Shown here: piece by piece, positions 62,660 through 64,000 of the stretch | Layout of the letters: every line of letters starts with the position of its first letter | Numbering within the stretch: the stretch's first letter is position 1 | Assembly (NCBI RefSeq): GCF_958298935.1 | Contig: NC_084934.1 | Coordinates: 5,644,501-5,708,500 of the forward strand | DNA from: Phragmites australis | Taxonomy: Eukaryota > Streptophyta > Magnoliopsida > Poales > Poaceae | Direction: 5' to 3' | Length of the DNA: 64,000 nucleotides | Position numbers and translations under genes: made by a program | The notes under the pieces: model-generated | Databases searched by the model: none | What the model was told of the DNA's origin: nothing | Seen by the model: the letters and a program-made list of their open reading frames with translations, nothing else

Positions 62660-62985
62660 TAACCTCTCCTCTGGGTACAACTGTAGTATCTGAACATGCA
62701 CATAAACACACACCTACCCCTCACACATACACACACTCGCTCACACCTTACGCATACATCTAGACCTACAGACTACACACAAAGATAGTTGCGTCCTTAT
62801 AGAGATCGACGGAATCATCCAAGACTCCGTAGACGATGGGTACGTCATAGTCGTCCCATTATAGCTCCACGCGTGAGAGGCTGAAGCAAAATTATTTATG
62901 GGGATAAACCCTAGTGAGGCCTGAGTTAGATCCTAGGGATCGAATCCAGGTGGCAGCGCTCGCACCTGGAGTCGCCAGTCCTTTT
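62660..62985 (-). mobile_element. Probable tRNA-derived SINE
   Basis: On the minus strand it begins GGACTGGCGACTCCAGG. A B-box-like GGATTCGATCCC lies about 40 bp in, and it ends in an A-rich tail (GGTTAAAAAAATAG on the minus strand). This matches the layout of grass tRNA-type SINEs. No convincing TSD was found because both flanks are homopolymeric. Confidence 0.5.
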
Positions 62986-63466
62986 TTTTTACTCTGAATC
63001 AAACTCTTTCTTTGTCCCTTGATCTGTTTCTATTCCAAAACAAATTCTTTCTTTCCTTGTGCACAATATGTAACAATAATAAGCACAACATGATCAAAAC
63101 AACAAAGCGTGGGGTGGTGGGTGATGGGCGTTGCGTAGCAGAAGTGTATGAGCACAAGTAAACTTTTGAGGGGTGTGTGGAAGCGGTGATGATGGCATGT
63201 GCAATTGCGATGTGATGAAAATGTGACAAGAACTCAAAATTATAAATGCTAGACTCAAAGAGCAGCGAATCGACATGACGATGAGCAAAAGTTCAACAAT
63301 GCAGATACCAAAACAAAATTGCAAGGCACAAAGGGTTTAGACAGTAGATGATCTAACACTTTCTCTTTTTTTTTTTTTGCTTTTTTCTAGACTGTAGGTA
63401 AAAGAATAAACTAACTACGAGAAACAAAATCTCTCACCAAACAACCTGGAGCTCTGATGCCACTTG
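62986..63466 (-). other. Element D 5' internal region, part 2
   Basis: Leader of element D up to its 5' LTR; the minus-strand PBS motif TGGCATCAGAGC lies at about 63452-63464. No gene seen. Confidence 0.5.
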
Positions 63467-64000
63467 ATATGGATATGGGTGTATCAAACTTTCGTTGAGA
63501 AACACAAGCCTGGTGGAGACAACTTTGACGATCTCGCTACATTCATACGACGATGGAGTGTCTGGGCAATCACTAAACCGACTCCGGGAGGTTTCTAATC
63601 TTGTCATATGCACAATCAATCTGAACACAAAGTTCTTATCCCTGCAAGCAACCAAAAAATAAGTAAAATAATTAAGGGCTATGAAATTGCAAATATAGTA
63701 GGGTGTATTGATGTGATGAAGTTCTGCAAAGTAGTCAACTAGGTGGTTGCAAGATACAACTAGAGACAATATTATTTGGCACTAGATGAAACTATGCTTC
63801 AACAAAACTCAAGTATTATGGCCACATCTGTCCTCTATTTATGGGCATGCAAGCCCCCTAGACTCTATAAAATAAACTAAGGAAACAAAATACTCTAACT
63901 CTATCAGTTACAATGTCGACTCATTTTGAAGTTTTCAAGTTGCTCACAATGATTCTGTTGATGGGGCTGGATGATCTTTTCAACATGTGGCTAAACACTT
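63467..64000 (-). repeat. Element D right LTR (5' LTR), cut by the window end
   Basis: Colinear with 53971-54520. Only the inner 534 bp are visible. Confidence 0.75.

Larger units (their letters stand above)
53971..64000 (-). mobile_element. Gypsy-type element D (large, mostly non-autonomous), extends past the window
   Basis: Minus orientation. The left (3') LTR starts TGATATGG at 53971 and a colinear right (5') LTR starts TGATATGGATATGGGTG at 63467 and runs off the window. The PBS next to the right LTR reads TGGCATCAGAGC on the minus strand. It has gypsy-like gag and a C-terminal polyprotein fragment, but no recognisable RT or integrase. It is interrupted by the CACTA element at 56358-57605 and by element E at 58946-62459. 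The candidate TSD half is TCATG (53966-53970). Confidence 0.75.

Noticed and set aside
63360..63380. Long T tract as a terminator or poly(A) signal
   Set aside because: It is a homopolymer inside the element D leader with no neighbouring gene end to support it.

Overview
This is nuclear DNA from a plant, almost certainly a grass (Poaceae). It carries intron-containing host genes with GC-rich 5' ends, a WNK kinase and a chloroplast YlmG protein of grass type, Stowaway- and hAT-type MITEs, CACTA ends, Sirevirus-like Copia elements and a plastid ndhF fragment. The species cannot be fixed by eye. I saw no bacterial, viral or CRISPR system.

Three host genes can be supported, all on the minus strand. 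(1) A seven-exon WNK kinase (132-2450) has a one-base frameshift near its 3' end, and a large retrotransposon sits about 140 bp upstream of its ATG. (2) A seven-exon START-domain membrane protein (23301-27373) splices cleanly into 455 codons. (3) A single-exon YlmG/YGGT protein (32759-33277) has a predicted chloroplast transit peptide.

The remaining sequence is mostly nested mobile DNA. Copia element A (2594-22181, TSD ATTTT) is on the minus strand. Its right LTR is split by about 8.2 kb of inserted material, which includes Copia element B (about 13.6-20.4 kb), and also by a 324-bp hAT-type MITE with a perfect 8-bp TSD. The stretch from 22.2 to 36.2 kb is gene-bearing, with small elements: hAT-like insertions at 24080, 20901 and 31168, a Stowaway, other TIR elements, a probable solo LTR at 34.6 kb, and a decayed plastid ndhF insert (NUPT) at 35.6-36.0 kb. 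A probable 3.6-kb solo LTR (36251-39847, TSD ATTAT) follows. Copia element C (43549-52898, plus strand, TSD TGTAG) is complete in layout but its reading frames are broken.

The right end holds a CACTA terminus (53041 onward) and a gypsy-type element D (53971 to beyond the window, minus strand). Element D is itself interrupted by a 1,248-bp CACTA element carrying gene-like sequence (56358-57605, TSD TAT) and by a 3.5-kb non-autonomous gypsy element E (58946-62459).

No new biological system is evident. The most interesting signals are the CACTA and hAT elements that appear to have captured gene sequence, the family-specific inverted-repeat arrays in the Copia LTRs, and the doubly altered WNK locus (promoter insertion plus C-terminal frameshift).
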